From Mucilaginibacter myungsuensis (GTDB lineage: Bacteria > Bacteroidota > Bacteroidia > Sphingobacteriales > Sphingobacteriaceae): 64,000 nt of DNA. The stretch spans positions 1 to 64,000 of the forward strand of contig NZ_JADFFL010000012.1 in assembly GCF_015222005.1 (NCBI RefSeq), in the 5' to 3' direction. The notes beneath the pieces were generated by a model. The model was not told the DNA's origin, made no database searches, and saw only the letters and a program-made list of their open reading frames with translations. The position numbers and the translations under genes are program-made. Below, piece by piece: positions 35,530 to 45,059 of this stretch. Each line of letters begins with the position of its first letter. Within the stretch, counting starts at the first letter, position 1.

Positions 35530-36849
35530 ATGCCTATCTCTACCAAACTATCCCGAGTTAATTTTATAGCGCTCACCATCGCGATCACTTTATTTATTTC
35601 TTGCAGAAAAAAAACGGAAGTGCCGTCACCATTTGCACCCAAATTTACGGTGACCAACTTTGGCCCGGGCGCTGATGTTGTAGGTGGCATGATCACCATC
35701 ACGGGGACCGAATTTGGTACAGATACCGCTGCCATACGTGTTAGATTTGGCGGCACCAAACTTACCGCGCCGCTTACTGTCGAAAATGACAGAATAACTG
35801 TACACGTACCAACCTATGCCGTCACCGGCAAAATAGATGTTATTAAAGGCGGCATAACCATGAGCACCATTGTAGCTTTCGAAGTGCTACCGGACCGTAA
35901 TAGCTATGCCGAATACGGTCAGATATATTTTGCCGGAAATGAAATGTTACCGGGCGGGAAACATTTTGCCACCTCGGGAGCAGCAGCAGGCAATATTATC
36001 GCTTTCTCGGCCAGGGTAAGCAACGTCGAACCCGGTTTTCCATCCCCATCAACCGTAGTAGATATTTATAACGTGGTTACCCGCCGATGGAAAACCGTTA
36101 ATAAAAACATCAGCGAATATGTATGCGTTGCCGCCGCCGGTAATAAAATAGCTTTTGCAGGCATCAGTAATGTTGAGATCTACGACGCCAAAGAGGACGA
36201 GTGGACCACTGCCAAGCTTAGTGTGCCACGCTACGGAGTGGCTGCCGCCGGTGCCGGCAATAAGATCGTTTTTGCAGGCGGCAACTTGTATTCGTCTCAA
36301 GGTCCTACTTCGGACGTGGTGGATATTTATGACGTAAGCACTAACACATGGTCGACCGCTAAATTAAGTATAGGCCGCACCAACATAGCCGGCGCGGCGG
36401 CGGGCAATAAAATATTATTTGCGGGCGGCTTAACTGGCACGTCCAATTCCCGTATAGATATTTATAATGTGAGCAATAACCAGTGGACCACCAAAGAGCT
36501 ATCGCGTAGCTATAGCCGGTTAACCGGCGCCGGGATAGGCAACAGGGCCATATTTTATGGCGGCGGAAGCCCCAACGACCGCTATTTAGAGGTATATGAT
36601 GATAACGTTGGCATCACCGGTAAATTGAACGTTCCTGATAACATGGTGGGCAATGCCACCGGCGCGGCAGGCACCAAGATACTATTCACAGCAAGTGGGT
36701 TTAGGAATGTTAATTGCTATGATGTCTCGCTCGACGCGTTCACAACCTTGACCGGGTCGGCCGGCGGACGTAACGGGGCCGGTGTAAAAAACAAGATCAT
36801 CGTCAATACCGATAATGGATCCTATGATATTTACACGCTGACCCAATAA
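35530..36849 (+). CDS. IPT/TIG plus Kelch-repeat lipoprotein, paralogue 1
   Basis: About 439 residues. The signal peptide ends in the lipobox FISC, so it is probably a surface or periplasmic lipoprotein. A TIG/IPT immunoglobulin-like domain (ITGTEFGTDTAAIRVRFGG) comes first, followed by six or so Kelch-like blades recognised by repeated GNKI-x-FAGG and VDIYDV-x-TNTW words. The fold would be a beta-propeller. Binding partner unknown. An ATG at 35431 is in frame but adds 33 residues that hide the signal peptide, so 35530 is preferred. A related gene follows 200 bases downstream. Confidence 0.75.
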   Translation: MPISTKLSRVNFIALTIAITLFISCRKKTEVPSPFAPKFTVTNFGPGADVVGGMITITGTEFGTDTAAIRVRFGGTKLTAPLTVENDRITVHVPTYAVTGKIDVIKGGITMSTIVAFEVLPDRNSYAEYGQIYFAGNEMLPGGKHFATSGAAAGNIIAFSARVSNVEPGFPSPSTVVDIYNVVTRRWKTVNKNISEYVCVAAAGNKIAFAGISNVEIYDAKEDEWTTAKLSVPRYGVAAAGAGNKIVFAGGNLYSSQGPTSDVVDIYDVSTNTWSTAKLSIGRTNIAGAAAGNKILFAGGLTGTSNSRIDIYNVSNNQWTTKELSRSYSRLTGAGIGNRAIFYGGGSPNDRYLEVYDDNVGITGKLNVPDNMVGNATGAAGTKILFTASGFRNVNCYDVSLDAFTTLTGSAGGRNGAGVKNKIIVNTDNGSYDIYTLTQ

Positions 36850-37048
36850 CCATTTTTAAGTACTGATCGGCACCCGGACCGTTTTTTGTCTGTTGAATTT
36901 CGCTAAAAGCTTTGCTTAAAACATCAGATCAGCACAACTCTTATAAATATTTTGATAACAAACTGATATTTAATATATTTACAGCACCAATTACATCCTT
37001 TACCGATTGCTTTAACGACGCGCATTGCCGTCGCAAAAAACCTGGACT

Positions 37049-38398
37049 ATGAAAAACTTATACCTAAAAACCACCGGCGTTTATTTATTCGCTATCGCAG
37101 TGTTATTGTCGGCCTGTTCAAAAAGCACCCAGCAACCCGGACCCGAAGTACTTACCGAGCTTACCATCAAAAGTGTTTCGCCCAAAGAGGCCAAAATAGG
37201 GGCGTTAATAACCATTAGGGGTACTGGCTTTGGCAGCGAGCAGTCGTTGATAAAGGTCTCTTTCGGTTCATCCGGAATGGTCAGGCCCACTCATTTTAGC
37301 GATACGGTAATGACCGCCGTTGTGCCTGCCGATGCAACTGCAGGCCGTGTTACGGTATCACTACTAATGGGTCCTCTTGTACAGAGCGACGATATTTTTA
37401 ACCCAATTTTCGATGGATCCGATCTATCGAGCCTAAATAAGATCCAATACACCGGATCGGGAACATTAACTGCAACTAAAGGGCATTTGGCTGCAGCCGC
37501 AGTAGGCGATAAAATATTGATAGCCGGCGGTGAGCATACCGGTGGTTTGATCACCGATTATGATATTTATAATATCACTAACGGCACTTGGCAAAGTGGC
37601 AGGCTAAGTCAGTCGCGTACCGGTATGTCTGTAGCCGGTATTACCAATAAAATTTTGGTGGCCGGCGGGCGTGTAGGTACCAGCGTTGTTAATACGGTAG
37701 ATATTTATGATGTGAACAGCAACACCTGGACTACTTCTCAGCTAAGCGTAGCCCGCACCAACATGGCCGCCGTAGGTTGCGGATCTGAAGTGTTTTTTGC
37801 CGGTGGACTGGATGAAACAGGTAAGCCGTCTAAGCATATTGATATTTACAATGTAGTTACCGGCAAATGGCGCATTGCTGCATTAAGCGTTGCACGTGAC
37901 GGCATGGTGGCGGCTACAGCAAGTAATAAGGTTGTTTTTGCAGGTGGCAACGTACCTACAAACCCTGCATTACATGGCCGTGTAGTTGACATTTATAATG
38001 CTGATCAGGATAAGCTATCGTGGAGCACAGCCACATTGACCGTACCACGCTTTATAGCTGACGGTTTTGCCGGCGCGGGTAATGGTCGCCTGATCTTGTT
38101 TGCAGGGGGCGCGTCTAACGATCAGGATCCGTTTATAGAAGTGTATAATGCGGTCGATAACGCTTGGGGTACTTTACGTATCAACGAAGAGATACGGGTT
38201 GCAGCAGCAGCGGCAGCGGGTACCAAAATTGTCTTCTCTCAGGGTAAAGGCCGATCTTACGTTTACGATATCTTGACCGCCACCGGTGTATCTGTGACCC
38301 ATGCCGGGCAAACCGTCCCTACTGTAGCGGCGGGTATCCGTAACAAGATCATATTTGCGGGTGGACCAAATTTTGACCAATACACCTTATTCAAATAA
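37049..38398 (+). CDS. IPT/TIG plus Kelch-repeat lipoprotein, paralogue 2
   Basis: About 449 residues, same plan as the gene at 35530: lipobox LLSACS, TIG domain (ITIRGTGFGSEQSLIKVSFG) and six or seven Kelch blades with GDKILIAGG, NKILVAGG and VDIYDVNSNTW words. The two share layout and blade wording, so they are tandem paralogues, but they differ too much to be a recent copy. The ATG at 37049 is chosen over a TTG at 37025. It ends about 100 bases before a LytS-type kinase gene, which may be functionally unrelated. Confidence 0.78.
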   Translation: MKNLYLKTTGVYLFAIAVLLSACSKSTQQPGPEVLTELTIKSVSPKEAKIGALITIRGTGFGSEQSLIKVSFGSSGMVRPTHFSDTVMTAVVPADATAGRVTVSLLMGPLVQSDDIFNPIFDGSDLSSLNKIQYTGSGTLTATKGHLAAAAVGDKILIAGGEHTGGLITDYDIYNITNGTWQSGRLSQSRTGMSVAGITNKILVAGGRVGTSVVNTVDIYDVNSNTWTTSQLSVARTNMAAVGCGSEVFFAGGLDETGKPSKHIDIYNVVTGKWRIAALSVARDGMVAATASNKVVFAGGNVPTNPALHGRVVDIYNADQDKLSWSTATLTVPRFIADGFAGAGNGRLILFAGGASNDQDPFIEVYNAVDNAWGTLRINEEIRVAAAAAAGTKIVFSQGKGRSYVYDILTATGVSVTHAGQTVPTVAAGIRNKIIFAGGPNFDQYTLFK

Positions 38399-38469
38399 TT
38401 TAACCACCAATTAATTGCCCTATAAAACGTCCCGTTCAAATAGTATTTCATGCTGTCTACCCATATCCC

Positions 38470-38500
38470 TTTGCCCGGGTTATAGCCAAACTTAGCTTTG
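38470..38500 (+). promoter_or_regulatory. Promoter of the LytS/LytTR pair, nearly leaderless
   Basis: TTTG (38470-38473), a 19-base spacer and TAGCTTTG (38493-38500) give a complete consensus Bacteroidota promoter. The ATG of the kinase is at 38505, so the start site would fall at or within a base or two of the start codon. Confidence 0.6.
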
Positions 38501-38504
38501 GGAT

Positions 38505-39638
38505 ATGGAAAATAAAATTTACAAAACAAAAATTTTTGTACTTGAAGCATTGGCTCACGCGGCATGTTGGGCTATCTTGTTAATGGGGCTTTACAACGGA
38601 TCGCAACAACGTTTTGTGATCCAACACAACGGATGGAGATCGTATGAATTTTCATCAGCGAATGCTTTTTGGAACTGCATTTTTGTGATAGTTGTTAGTA
38701 CGCTGTTTTATATACTGGTATATTTTATTCTGCCTCATATAAACAAAACACGCCCTGTACGTTCTGCATTTACGATCCTTGGAGTGGTGGTTTCACACAT
38801 GATCATTGTGATCATTGCCGATGCTGTTAAAGAGGCAATGGACTTTTCCAGTTTAACACCTGCCGAAATGGCGCTGGATAGCGAGCAATATTCAAATTAT
38901 TCCCGAAAGATCGAGGTCACTCCAGATACTGAACACCTTAAAGCGGCGATACAGCTCGACCTGATCATTTTAACATTAGCCACTTTATACTACCTCATCC
39001 GCCAATGGGTGCTCAAAAAAATGGGGCTATCTGCCCAACTACAAAAAACATCGGCCGAGCTGACTTTGCTGAAGAGCCAGCTTAACCCTCATTTTCTGTT
39101 CAACACGCTGAACAACCTTTATGCCATGGCCCTTGAGCAACAGAACCAGGTTTTGGCCGATAGCATCAGCCAGCTTACCCAACTGATGCGCTATAATATT
39201 TACGAGAGCAGTGCCGGTGATGTAACTTTGGAGCAAGAGACCGGTTTCATCAACAACTATATCCAACTGCAAAAGTTAAGATTTGAAACGGGCGATCCTA
39301 TAGATATTAAATTTGATCACGAGCAAGCTGACCCTGAATATAGGTTAGCGCCCATGCTCCTGATCAGCTTTGTGGAGAATGCTTTTAAGCATGGTATCAG
39401 CTTAAAGCAAGCATCGTTCATCCATATCGATATCAAGACAAATGGTAATGGCTTACAGTTCAACATCAGTAATAGCATCCATCGCCAGCAACAACAGCAG
39501 CATACCCAATATGCGGGCTTCGGCCTTTTGCACGTAAAGAATATGCTTTACCTGCAATATGCAGATCGCCACAGGCTAAACATCACCGAAAAGGACGGAG
39601 TGTACACCGTATCTCTAAAATTAGATAAATTAGCCTGA
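38505..39638 (+). CDS. LytS-like sensor histidine kinase (His_kinase family)
   Basis: A 377-residue kinase. Residues 1-180 contain four hydrophobic helices. Then comes the His_kinase (PF06580) core with LKSQLNPHFLFNTLNNLYA, whose first His is the phosphorylation site, and a HATPase region (LLISFVENAFKHG for the N box, YAGFGLLHVKNML for the G box). This type pairs with LytTR regulators. The stop codon overlaps the next start by one base (TGATG). The signal it senses is not evident. Confidence 0.92.
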   Translation: MENKIYKTKIFVLEALAHAACWAILLMGLYNGSQQRFVIQHNGWRSYEFSSANAFWNCIFVIVVSTLFYILVYFILPHINKTRPVRSAFTILGVVVSHMIIVIIADAVKEAMDFSSLTPAEMALDSEQYSNYSRKIEVTPDTEHLKAAIQLDLIILTLATLYYLIRQWVLKKMGLSAQLQKTSAELTLLKSQLNPHFLFNTLNNLYAMALEQQNQVLADSISQLTQLMRYNIYESSAGDVTLEQETGFINNYIQLQKLRFETGDPIDIKFDHEQADPEYRLAPMLLISFVENAFKHGISLKQASFIHIDIKTNGNGLQFNISNSIHRQQQQQHTQYAGFGLLHVKNMLYLQYADRHRLNITEKDGVYTVSLKLDKLA

Positions 39639-40336
39639 TGCAGATCAAATGTATCGCTATTGACGACGAACCCCGGGCGCTGAGCGTAATAACAGAGCTT
39701 GCATCGAAAGTCCCTTTCTTAGAGATGAAGGGGGCTTTCCGAAGCGGTATAGATGCGCTTACCTATCTATCGCCCACACGTATCGATCTGATATTTCTGG
39801 ACATCCACATGCCCGACCTGACCGGTCTGCAAGTGTTAGAAGCCCTACCCTATCAACCGATCATCATTTTCACTACGGCTTATGCCGAATACGCGCTACA
39901 AAGCTATGATTGGAACACAGCCGACTACCTGTTAAAACCCATCGACCAACAACGCTTTTTAAAAGCGGTAAATAAAGCGGCAGGAATGCTGAGGGCAGCA
40001 GCGACTGATAATACAGCAAAGGCCGCACAGGCAGACGATATCCTGATCAAAAGTGGAGTGCAAACCCACAGGGTACTGTTAAACGATATCCTTTACGTTG
40101 AGGCATCGGGCAATTACGTGGTGGTTGTTACCAACAACAAAAGGATAGTAAGCTTGAGCAGCCTGACGGATATTGAAGCAAGGTTGCCCAAAGCCAATTT
40201 TGTGAGGGTGCACCGCTCGTTCATCATAGCACTGAAACATCTGTCGCTGATAGAGAACCATCAGGTTAAAATAGGTGATCATGATGTGCCGGTCGGCCGC
40301 TCTTACCGTGATGCTTTAAAGTTAATTTCGGGGTGA
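39638..40336 (+). CDS. LytTR-family response regulator
   Basis: A 232-residue regulator. The receiver has the acidic pair DDEP at the start, phosphoacceptor Asp near residue 56 in LIFLDIHMP, and the Lys in YLLKP. The C-terminal LytTR domain (residues 130-230) has the ILYVEASGNYVVV segment and FVRVHRSFII. It binds direct repeats on DNA as a dimer. It is coupled with the kinase gene. Targets are not evident. Confidence 0.93.
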   Translation: MQIKCIAIDDEPRALSVITELASKVPFLEMKGAFRSGIDALTYLSPTRIDLIFLDIHMPDLTGLQVLEALPYQPIIIFTTAYAEYALQSYDWNTADYLLKPIDQQRFLKAVNKAAGMLRAAATDNTAKAAQADDILIKSGVQTHRVLLNDILYVEASGNYVVVVTNNKRIVSLSSLTDIEARLPKANFVRVHRSFIIALKHLSLIENHQVKIGDHDVPVGRSYRDALKLISG

Positions 40337-40523
40337 GATATCCCATTGGGATTCCCCGATCCGGGGAGCGTTATACCCGACCCAATGTTACTAACCCATT
40401 AATAGTTAATAATTTCTTAACATTTTATTAAATTTCTAAGCAGGATTTTTGGATTTGTAGTTTTTTTGTTACATTGGCATTTGAATTGCCACTTGTATAC
40501 ACAAGAAACCGTTTTTCCCCTTG

Positions 40524-41600
40524 ATGAAATTGAACTTTCGACCGCTTGCCATCTTAACCGTAGTATTGCTATGGACGTTATCGGCTTGCCAAAAGGATAA
40601 GGAACTACCCGACGTTAACAAAACGGCAGATAAACCATTGGTGGTAGAGACCACCGAGCCTACAAAACCCACTACACCAACCACACCCACTACCCCAACT
40701 ACCCCAACTACGCCTACTACCCCATCAGGACCGGGCGTTGATTGCTGCCGCACCAAAAACGTGATCATTGTTATTGTTGACGGTGCCCGCTATAGCGAAA
40801 CCTGGGGCGATTACAGTCGCGAAAATGTGGCTAACCAATACAAGCTATACCCCGAAGCTGTTTTGTTAGGTAACTTTAAAAACAATGGCGTAACTAATAC
40901 CGAACCCGGCCACGCTGCCATCACCACCGGTGTTTACGAGGAGTTGGATAACTTTGGGCAACAAACGCCAACCTATCCATCCCTGTTCCAGCAGTTTTTG
41001 AAAAGCACCGGCCTGCCTGCCGAAAAGGCCTGGCTGATCGCATCTAAAGACAAGCTTGAAGTTTTAGGCAATGCTACTAAAGACGAATGGGCCGGCAAAT
41101 ATCTGCCACGCACTGATTGCGGACCAAGTGGTATATACAGCGGTCACCGTTCGGACAGGATGACCGTGGGCAAAGCCAAATTTGTGATGGATCAGTACCA
41201 CCCCAACCTGATGCTGATCAACCTGAAAGACCCCGACTCCTACGGACACAGTAACCTGTGGGACAGCTACATACAGGCCCTAAAAAATAGCGACGCTCAC
41301 ATTAAAGATATTTACGATCATATACAGGACGACCCGATCTATAAAGACCAGACAACGCTGATCGTGACCAACGATCATGGCCGCCATCTGGATCACATAG
41401 CTAACGGTTTTATTGACCATGGCGACGGTTGTGAAGGTTGCCGCCACATACAATTTTTTGCCATTGGCCCCGACTTTAAAAAAGGCCTGGGTTTCCAAAC
41501 CCCTTACGAGCAGATAGACATTGCCCCTACCATTGCCCGCATGTTAGGCTTTAAAATGGACTATAGCAAAGGCCGCGTAATGAACGACCTTTTTAAATAA
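40524..41600 (+). CDS. Alkaline phosphatase superfamily lipoprotein
   Basis: About 358 residues with lipobox LSAC (Cys 22), then a linker rich in Pro-Thr-Thr repeats (residues about 49-67). The phosphatase-superfamily core starts with VIIVIVDGARY (first metal Asp) and NTEPGHAAITTG (Thr nucleophile region). Metal ligands continue with the DPDSYGHSN, TNDHGRHLD and H-x-x-x-D segments. It may be a phosphodiesterase or phosphatase acting in the periplasm or on the surface. The ATG at 40524 is used; the codon before it is TTG. A terminator follows the stop. Confidence 0.8.
   Translation: MKLNFRPLAILTVVLLWTLSACQKDKELPDVNKTADKPLVVETTEPTKPTTPTTPTTPTTPTTPTTPSGPGVDCCRTKNVIIVIVDGARYSETWGDYSRENVANQYKLYPEAVLLGNFKNNGVTNTEPGHAAITTGVYEELDNFGQQTPTYPSLFQQFLKSTGLPAEKAWLIASKDKLEVLGNATKDEWAGKYLPRTDCGPSGIYSGHRSDRMTVGKAKFVMDQYHPNLMLINLKDPDSYGHSNLWDSYIQALKNSDAHIKDIYDHIQDDPIYKDQTTLIVTNDHGRHLDHIANGFIDHGDGCEGCRHIQFFAIGPDFKKGLGFQTPYEQIDIAPTIARMLGFKMDYSKGRVMNDLFK
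40665..40727 (+). repeat. Nine-base tandem repeat encoding a Pro-Thr-Thr linker
   Basis: Seven or so imperfect units of the pattern CCN ACN ACN code for PTTPTTPTT in the lipoprotein linker. The units vary at third positions. Confidence 0.75.
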
Positions 41601-41637
41601 GCCCACAACTAATTAACTATTGATATTTTGAACTATG

Positions 41638-41670
41638 ACCCCTCGGTTTTTTTACTGAGGGGTTTTGTTT
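41638..41670 (+). terminator. Rho-independent terminator of the phosphatase-superfamily gene
   Basis: The stem CCCCTCGG / CTGAGGGG, with a T-rich loop, is followed by TTTTGTTTTT. It lies about 40 bases after the stop codon at 41600. Its T run overlaps the -33 box of the next promoter. Confidence 0.85.
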
Positions 41671-41695
41671 TTATAAAGATTTTTCTTTATATTTG
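41664..41695 (+). promoter_or_regulatory. Promoter for the small membrane gene
   Basis: TTTG (41664-41667), a 20-base spacer and TATATTTG (41688-41695) match the Bacteroidota consensus. The expected transcription start is at about 41700, just before the disrupted reading frame. Confidence 0.6.
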
Positions 41696-41720
41696 TAATT
41701 TCGTGCAAACTTAGCCTATC

Positions 41721-42061
41721 ATAAAATTTCTTAGAGTTACAGATCCGAACAGAAAATGGCACCAGATCATACTATGGTGGGAGTTGCGTAGTATCCTTTA
41801 TAACGTGTTAATGTTGCTTGCGGGCTGGGCCAGTTTCTTTATCGGCTTTGTAACCATTCCGTTGCTGTATCTGGTTGTCGGCTTTGCACTCAACGTGATC
41901 TACACTTTTGGTTGGATCGTAGAATTATTATTTATTGCAAGATCAAGGGATGATGCAAAAAGGATCGGCTACCCTCTAAAAGCGTTTATCTGTTATTGAT
42001 CTTTTCGGTGGCCATGGTCATAGGCTTTCCTATTTATCTCGTGTTGCGTCTATCGTTCTAA
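41721..42061 (+). pseudogene. Small membrane protein gene lacking a normal start and frameshifted near its end
   Basis: A reading frame open from 41715 gives a plausible soluble lead-in (VTDPNRKWHQIILWWEL) joined to two hydrophobic helices (LYNVLMLLAGWASFFIGF, ...IYTFGWIVELLFIA). The first codons are ATC/ATA (41718/41721), and no ATG, GTG or TTG occurs before 41784. At the A run 41978-41981 the frame runs into a stop at 41997. Shifting back one base there restores a third hydrophobic segment (VYLLLIFSVAMVIGFPIYLV) ending at 42061. This fits one lost A in a five-A run plus an ATG-to-ATA change. A good promoter remains. If the start at 41784 is used the product is a 71-residue fragment. The tail overlaps the convergent gene. 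Confidence 0.6.
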
Positions 42062-44248
42062 CAAAATATACATCGCATCCTTCGGCAACTCCAACCCTAT
42101 CCCGTCAGCACTGCTGATCAGCTTTAGTTCTTTAACCGCGTAACCCGCCGCATCTAACTGGATAGCCTTGCGGATCTGTTTGTTCTTGATAGTAATAGTC
42201 CCCAAAGCAGGCATACCCAACCAAGGCATTTTGCCGGTGTTGGTGATCTTGTAGCCCTTGAGTTGTTGTTTGTCGTCTGCAATGGTAGCCGGTTCTTCCT
42301 GCCAACCGGTGGGCCTAAAGATGGTGCCGATCTGTAGCAGTATCTTAGCAGATCTGTCAATATCCTGCCCGTCCATGCTCACCAGTTCGATAGTGGCATA
42401 TTCGTTTTGTGAGGTGATGGTGACGGTGCCGAGATCAAATTTCTTTTGCGTATTCAGAAAACCGCTGACCGCTTTGGCTTTTGGTGTATTGAGGGTGAAG
42501 ATCCCTTTACGATGATCTAATTGTAGCTGGCCGGTCGCCGAGGTTACTTTGCCGGCTTTAGTATCTATCAGCTGTGTCAGGTCATTACCTACGGCAACTT
42601 CATCCGCCTTAGCCTCGTAGCTTGAAGACACGCCGCCTGTGAGGAAAGTCATCGGACCGAACTGACCTTGGTCGGCATTTTTGCTGGTCACAAAGTCGCG
42701 GTTAGGGTCGAAGGCCTGCTCTTCAAATATCGGCGGGATGGTGCGGTCGAGCATACTTTTCATGGTACGATGTTCTTGCAAGATCTTGACCTCTTTTACA
42801 TAACCTAAACGCTGGATAAGCGCGTTAGCGGGGAACATGCCCAACTCGCCCGGTGTCGAACTCGTCCAACGGTTCATCGGGTGCTGTCCGTCGGGTAGAT
42901 GAAGAAAACTGAGATGCGGTTGGCGCATATAGTCCATCGCTGTAGGTGTGAACCAAAAGTAAGCGTCTAAGCCGGTCAGTCCGCCATAAGCTGCTACCAG
43001 TAATGGGCCTTCGGTCTGGTAACGGTTAGGTAAATTCCAGCCGCTTTCGGTGATCATCATTGGTCTGCCGTCCACATGTTTAACGTTGGTAGGCAGATCG
43101 GCAGGGTTCTTTAATGCCGATGGCGAAGTATAAAAGTCGCCGGGATCTATCCGCCAGCCCGAGTTGGACCCTCGGTGCCCCGGGTCAAAGTATTTGTTAG
43201 TGGCAATGACATCTACCCCGGCGTTGGCCCAACGCTCCAGATCCAGCAGGCGGCTTTGCGATGCCGTGCGCCAGTTATTTCCGTTGATGAGTTGTTTGCA
43301 GCCCAATTCATTGCGATAAAATCGGGCCATATCATCGTAGAACTTACGCAGGGTTTGCGCGTAAAACTCCACCTGATCGTGCAGGCGGCTTTTATCGTTC
43401 AGGCGTGGTGCTTGGGTCATGTCCCAAATGGGGATCAGATCCATGGTATCCTTGATATCCTTAGCGGCAGGATATTTAGCCTTTAGCCATTTGGAGAATT
43501 GCGAGCCAACCAGCTTTTTCACTTCGGGCTTTACATTGCTCATCGTCCAAAAAAATGGCGAATCCTCATTCTCTATTTGGACCATGCCTACGGCGGGTTC
43601 ATCTTTCAAGGGCACTTTGGTATAAGGGTTCGAGGTAGTGTACAGGTATTTTACCCAAGCTTTGTAACCCTTTTGCAGTTGCGGGTCAAAGAAAAGTACG
43701 CCCCACATATCGTCCTTACCCGAGTAGCCGTTGATGCCCCACTCCTTAGGCACCCACTCGCCCATGTGCCCATTGTGCGGCCAAAACGGCGATATGACAG
43801 TGTAGATACCCTGCTTTTTCATAGCGGCCACGCATCGCCAAATGTTACGGGCTTCGGCAGTGTCAACATCGGTAAGTTTAGAGGTCTTCCCCTTAGGGTT
43901 GATAGAACCATGGTAGCGCACCATATTCACGCCCATTTTAGCCAAAAAACGGGCCAGACTATCTAACTGCGCATCCTTTAGATCGCGCGCCAAACTACCG
44001 CCATTGGTAGCCCAAAAACGCATCGGCTTGCCTTGCCCATCGGTAAGGGAGTTGCCGTCTTTACTCATTTTGATAAAGCCATGCTCGCCGGCCACGCGCT
44101 CGTTCAGGTAACGCAGGTCGAGCAAACTGGTATCGCTGGAGCGGTATTTGGGGAATTGGAATGTCCACCAGGTTTGGTCGGGTACCTGGGCGTTGGCCGC
44201 TACCGACAGTATTAGCAGGATCGCTATACAAACGTTCTTTCTCATCAT
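42050..44248 (-). CDS. Clan GH-A (TIM-barrel) glycoside hydrolase, secreted
   Basis: A 732-residue protein with a signal peptide ending near AANAQ. The catalytic acid/base is likely Glu228 in VQIENED (Asn-Glu, the clan GH-A hallmark) and the nucleophile Glu401 in MITESGW. The C-terminal 250 residues look like beta-sandwich domains. Its family is not certain: it resembles GH5-like and related cellulase-fold enzymes, and the substrate is unknown. The first ATG overlaps the stop of the phosphatase gene upstream (ATGA), so the two are coupled. Confidence 0.75.
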   Translation of the reverse strand: MMRKNVCIAILLILSVAANAQVPDQTWWTFQFPKYRSSDTSLLDLRYLNERVAGEHGFIKMSKDGNSLTDGQGKPMRFWATNGGSLARDLKDAQLDSLARFLAKMGVNMVRYHGSINPKGKTSKLTDVDTAEARNIWRCVAAMKKQGIYTVISPFWPHNGHMGEWVPKEWGINGYSGKDDMWGVLFFDPQLQKGYKAWVKYLYTTSNPYTKVPLKDEPAVGMVQIENEDSPFFWTMSNVKPEVKKLVGSQFSKWLKAKYPAAKDIKDTMDLIPIWDMTQAPRLNDKSRLHDQVEFYAQTLRKFYDDMARFYRNELGCKQLINGNNWRTASQSRLLDLERWANAGVDVIATNKYFDPGHRGSNSGWRIDPGDFYTSPSALKNPADLPTNVKHVDGRPMMITESGWNLPNRYQTEGPLLVAAYGGLTGLDAYFWFTPTAMDYMRQPHLSFLHLPDGQHPMNRWTSSTPGELGMFPANALIQRLGYVKEVKILQEHRTMKSMLDRTIPPIFEEQAFDPNRDFVTSKNADQGQFGPMTFLTGGVSSSYEAKADEVAVGNDLTQLIDTKAGKVTSATGQLQLDHRKGIFTLNTPKAKAVSGFLNTQKKFDLGTVTITSQNEYATIELVSMDGQDIDRSAKILLQIGTIFRPTGWQEEPATIADDKQQLKGYKITNTGKMPWLGMPALGTITIKNKQIRKAIQLDAAGYAVKELKLISSADGIGLELPKDAMYILLER

Positions 44249-44913
44249 GAAAATTCGATCAGATCAGGCAAAATATCCCGTGGATCAACTTTAACAAATA
44301 TCTTTTCGGTCACGCTGCCATTATTGTCCACCTTCAAACCAGTCAAGCCGTAGCCGTAGACAGCGCCGGTATCGATGTTCCAGGAGTTGGAGGTATCGTT
44401 ATAATGCGGATGATCGCTTTTGAGCGGCGTGTGGCCGTGTACTTGCAGTTTGCCAATATTCATCAGCGGCGCGCGGTTCCATACTACACCAAGATCGCTA
44501 TTCTCGTTATAAGGCTCGGGGACATCTGCTAAACCGGCATGCGTCACCAACAGGCGGTCGGCCTCAAATTTAAGTGGCATCGCCTCTACCCAATTTAGGA
44601 GTTTATCAATATCGACATTGCTCAACTCAAAGTCTTCCAGCGTTTCCAGTCCGCAATAGTCTACCCACATTTTATTGTAGCCGATGCGGAAGTGTCTGAT
44701 CATCTCCACCTCGTGGTTACCTTTTAAAAACAGCGTGTTAGGATAGTTCTCAGATAGCTCCATACACTTCTGCACAACCTTTGCACTGTAATTGCCGCGA
44801 TCGATCAGGTCACCTACAGATATTAGTATCTCCGTAGTGCTGTCCCAGTGCTGCAGCATCTGCTCGAAGGTGTAGTAACAGCCATGAATATCGCCAATGA
44901 TAAAGTAGCTCAT
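44245..44913 (-). CDS. PPP-family metallophosphoesterase (serine/threonine phosphatase-like)
   Basis: A 222-residue enzyme with all metal motifs of the PPP family: GDIHGC (Asp8, His10), VGDLIDRG, LKGNHE, THAGL and a late VHGHTPL. The size and motif order match bacterial PrpE/ApaH-like or protein phosphatases. The in vivo substrate could be phosphoprotein or dinucleoside polyphosphate. It overlaps the GH-A hydrolase start by four bases. Confidence 0.88.
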   Translation of the reverse strand: MSYFIIGDIHGCYYTFEQMLQHWDSTTEILISVGDLIDRGNYSAKVVQKCMELSENYPNTLFLKGNHEVEMIRHFRIGYNKMWVDYCGLETLEDFELSNVDIDKLLNWVEAMPLKFEADRLLVTHAGLADVPEPYNENSDLGVVWNRAPLMNIGKLQVHGHTPLKSDHPHYNDTSNSWNIDTGAVYGYGLTGLKVDNNGSVTEKIFVKVDPRDILPDLIEFS

Positions 44914-45059
44914 TTACTGCGGGTGTTTCTCAAAAAATAGTCTTTGTTAAGATAGGATTTTCCTGATCAAAAGGAAAGTGCTGATCTGAATATCTGCAGA
45001 GCGGATCCATTTAACCTTTTTTAACTTTTGGATAAATGACTGAAACCTAACTTAGCAGC

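Noticed and set aside
36860..36895. Short GC hairpin with a T run after the first TIG-Kelch gene
   Set aside because: The stem has only a few paired bases; too weak to call a terminator.
41976..41990. Programmed -1 frameshift at CTA AAA G in the small membrane gene
   Set aside because: There is no canonical slippery heptamer or visible downstream structure, and the start codon is also missing, so gene decay is more likely.
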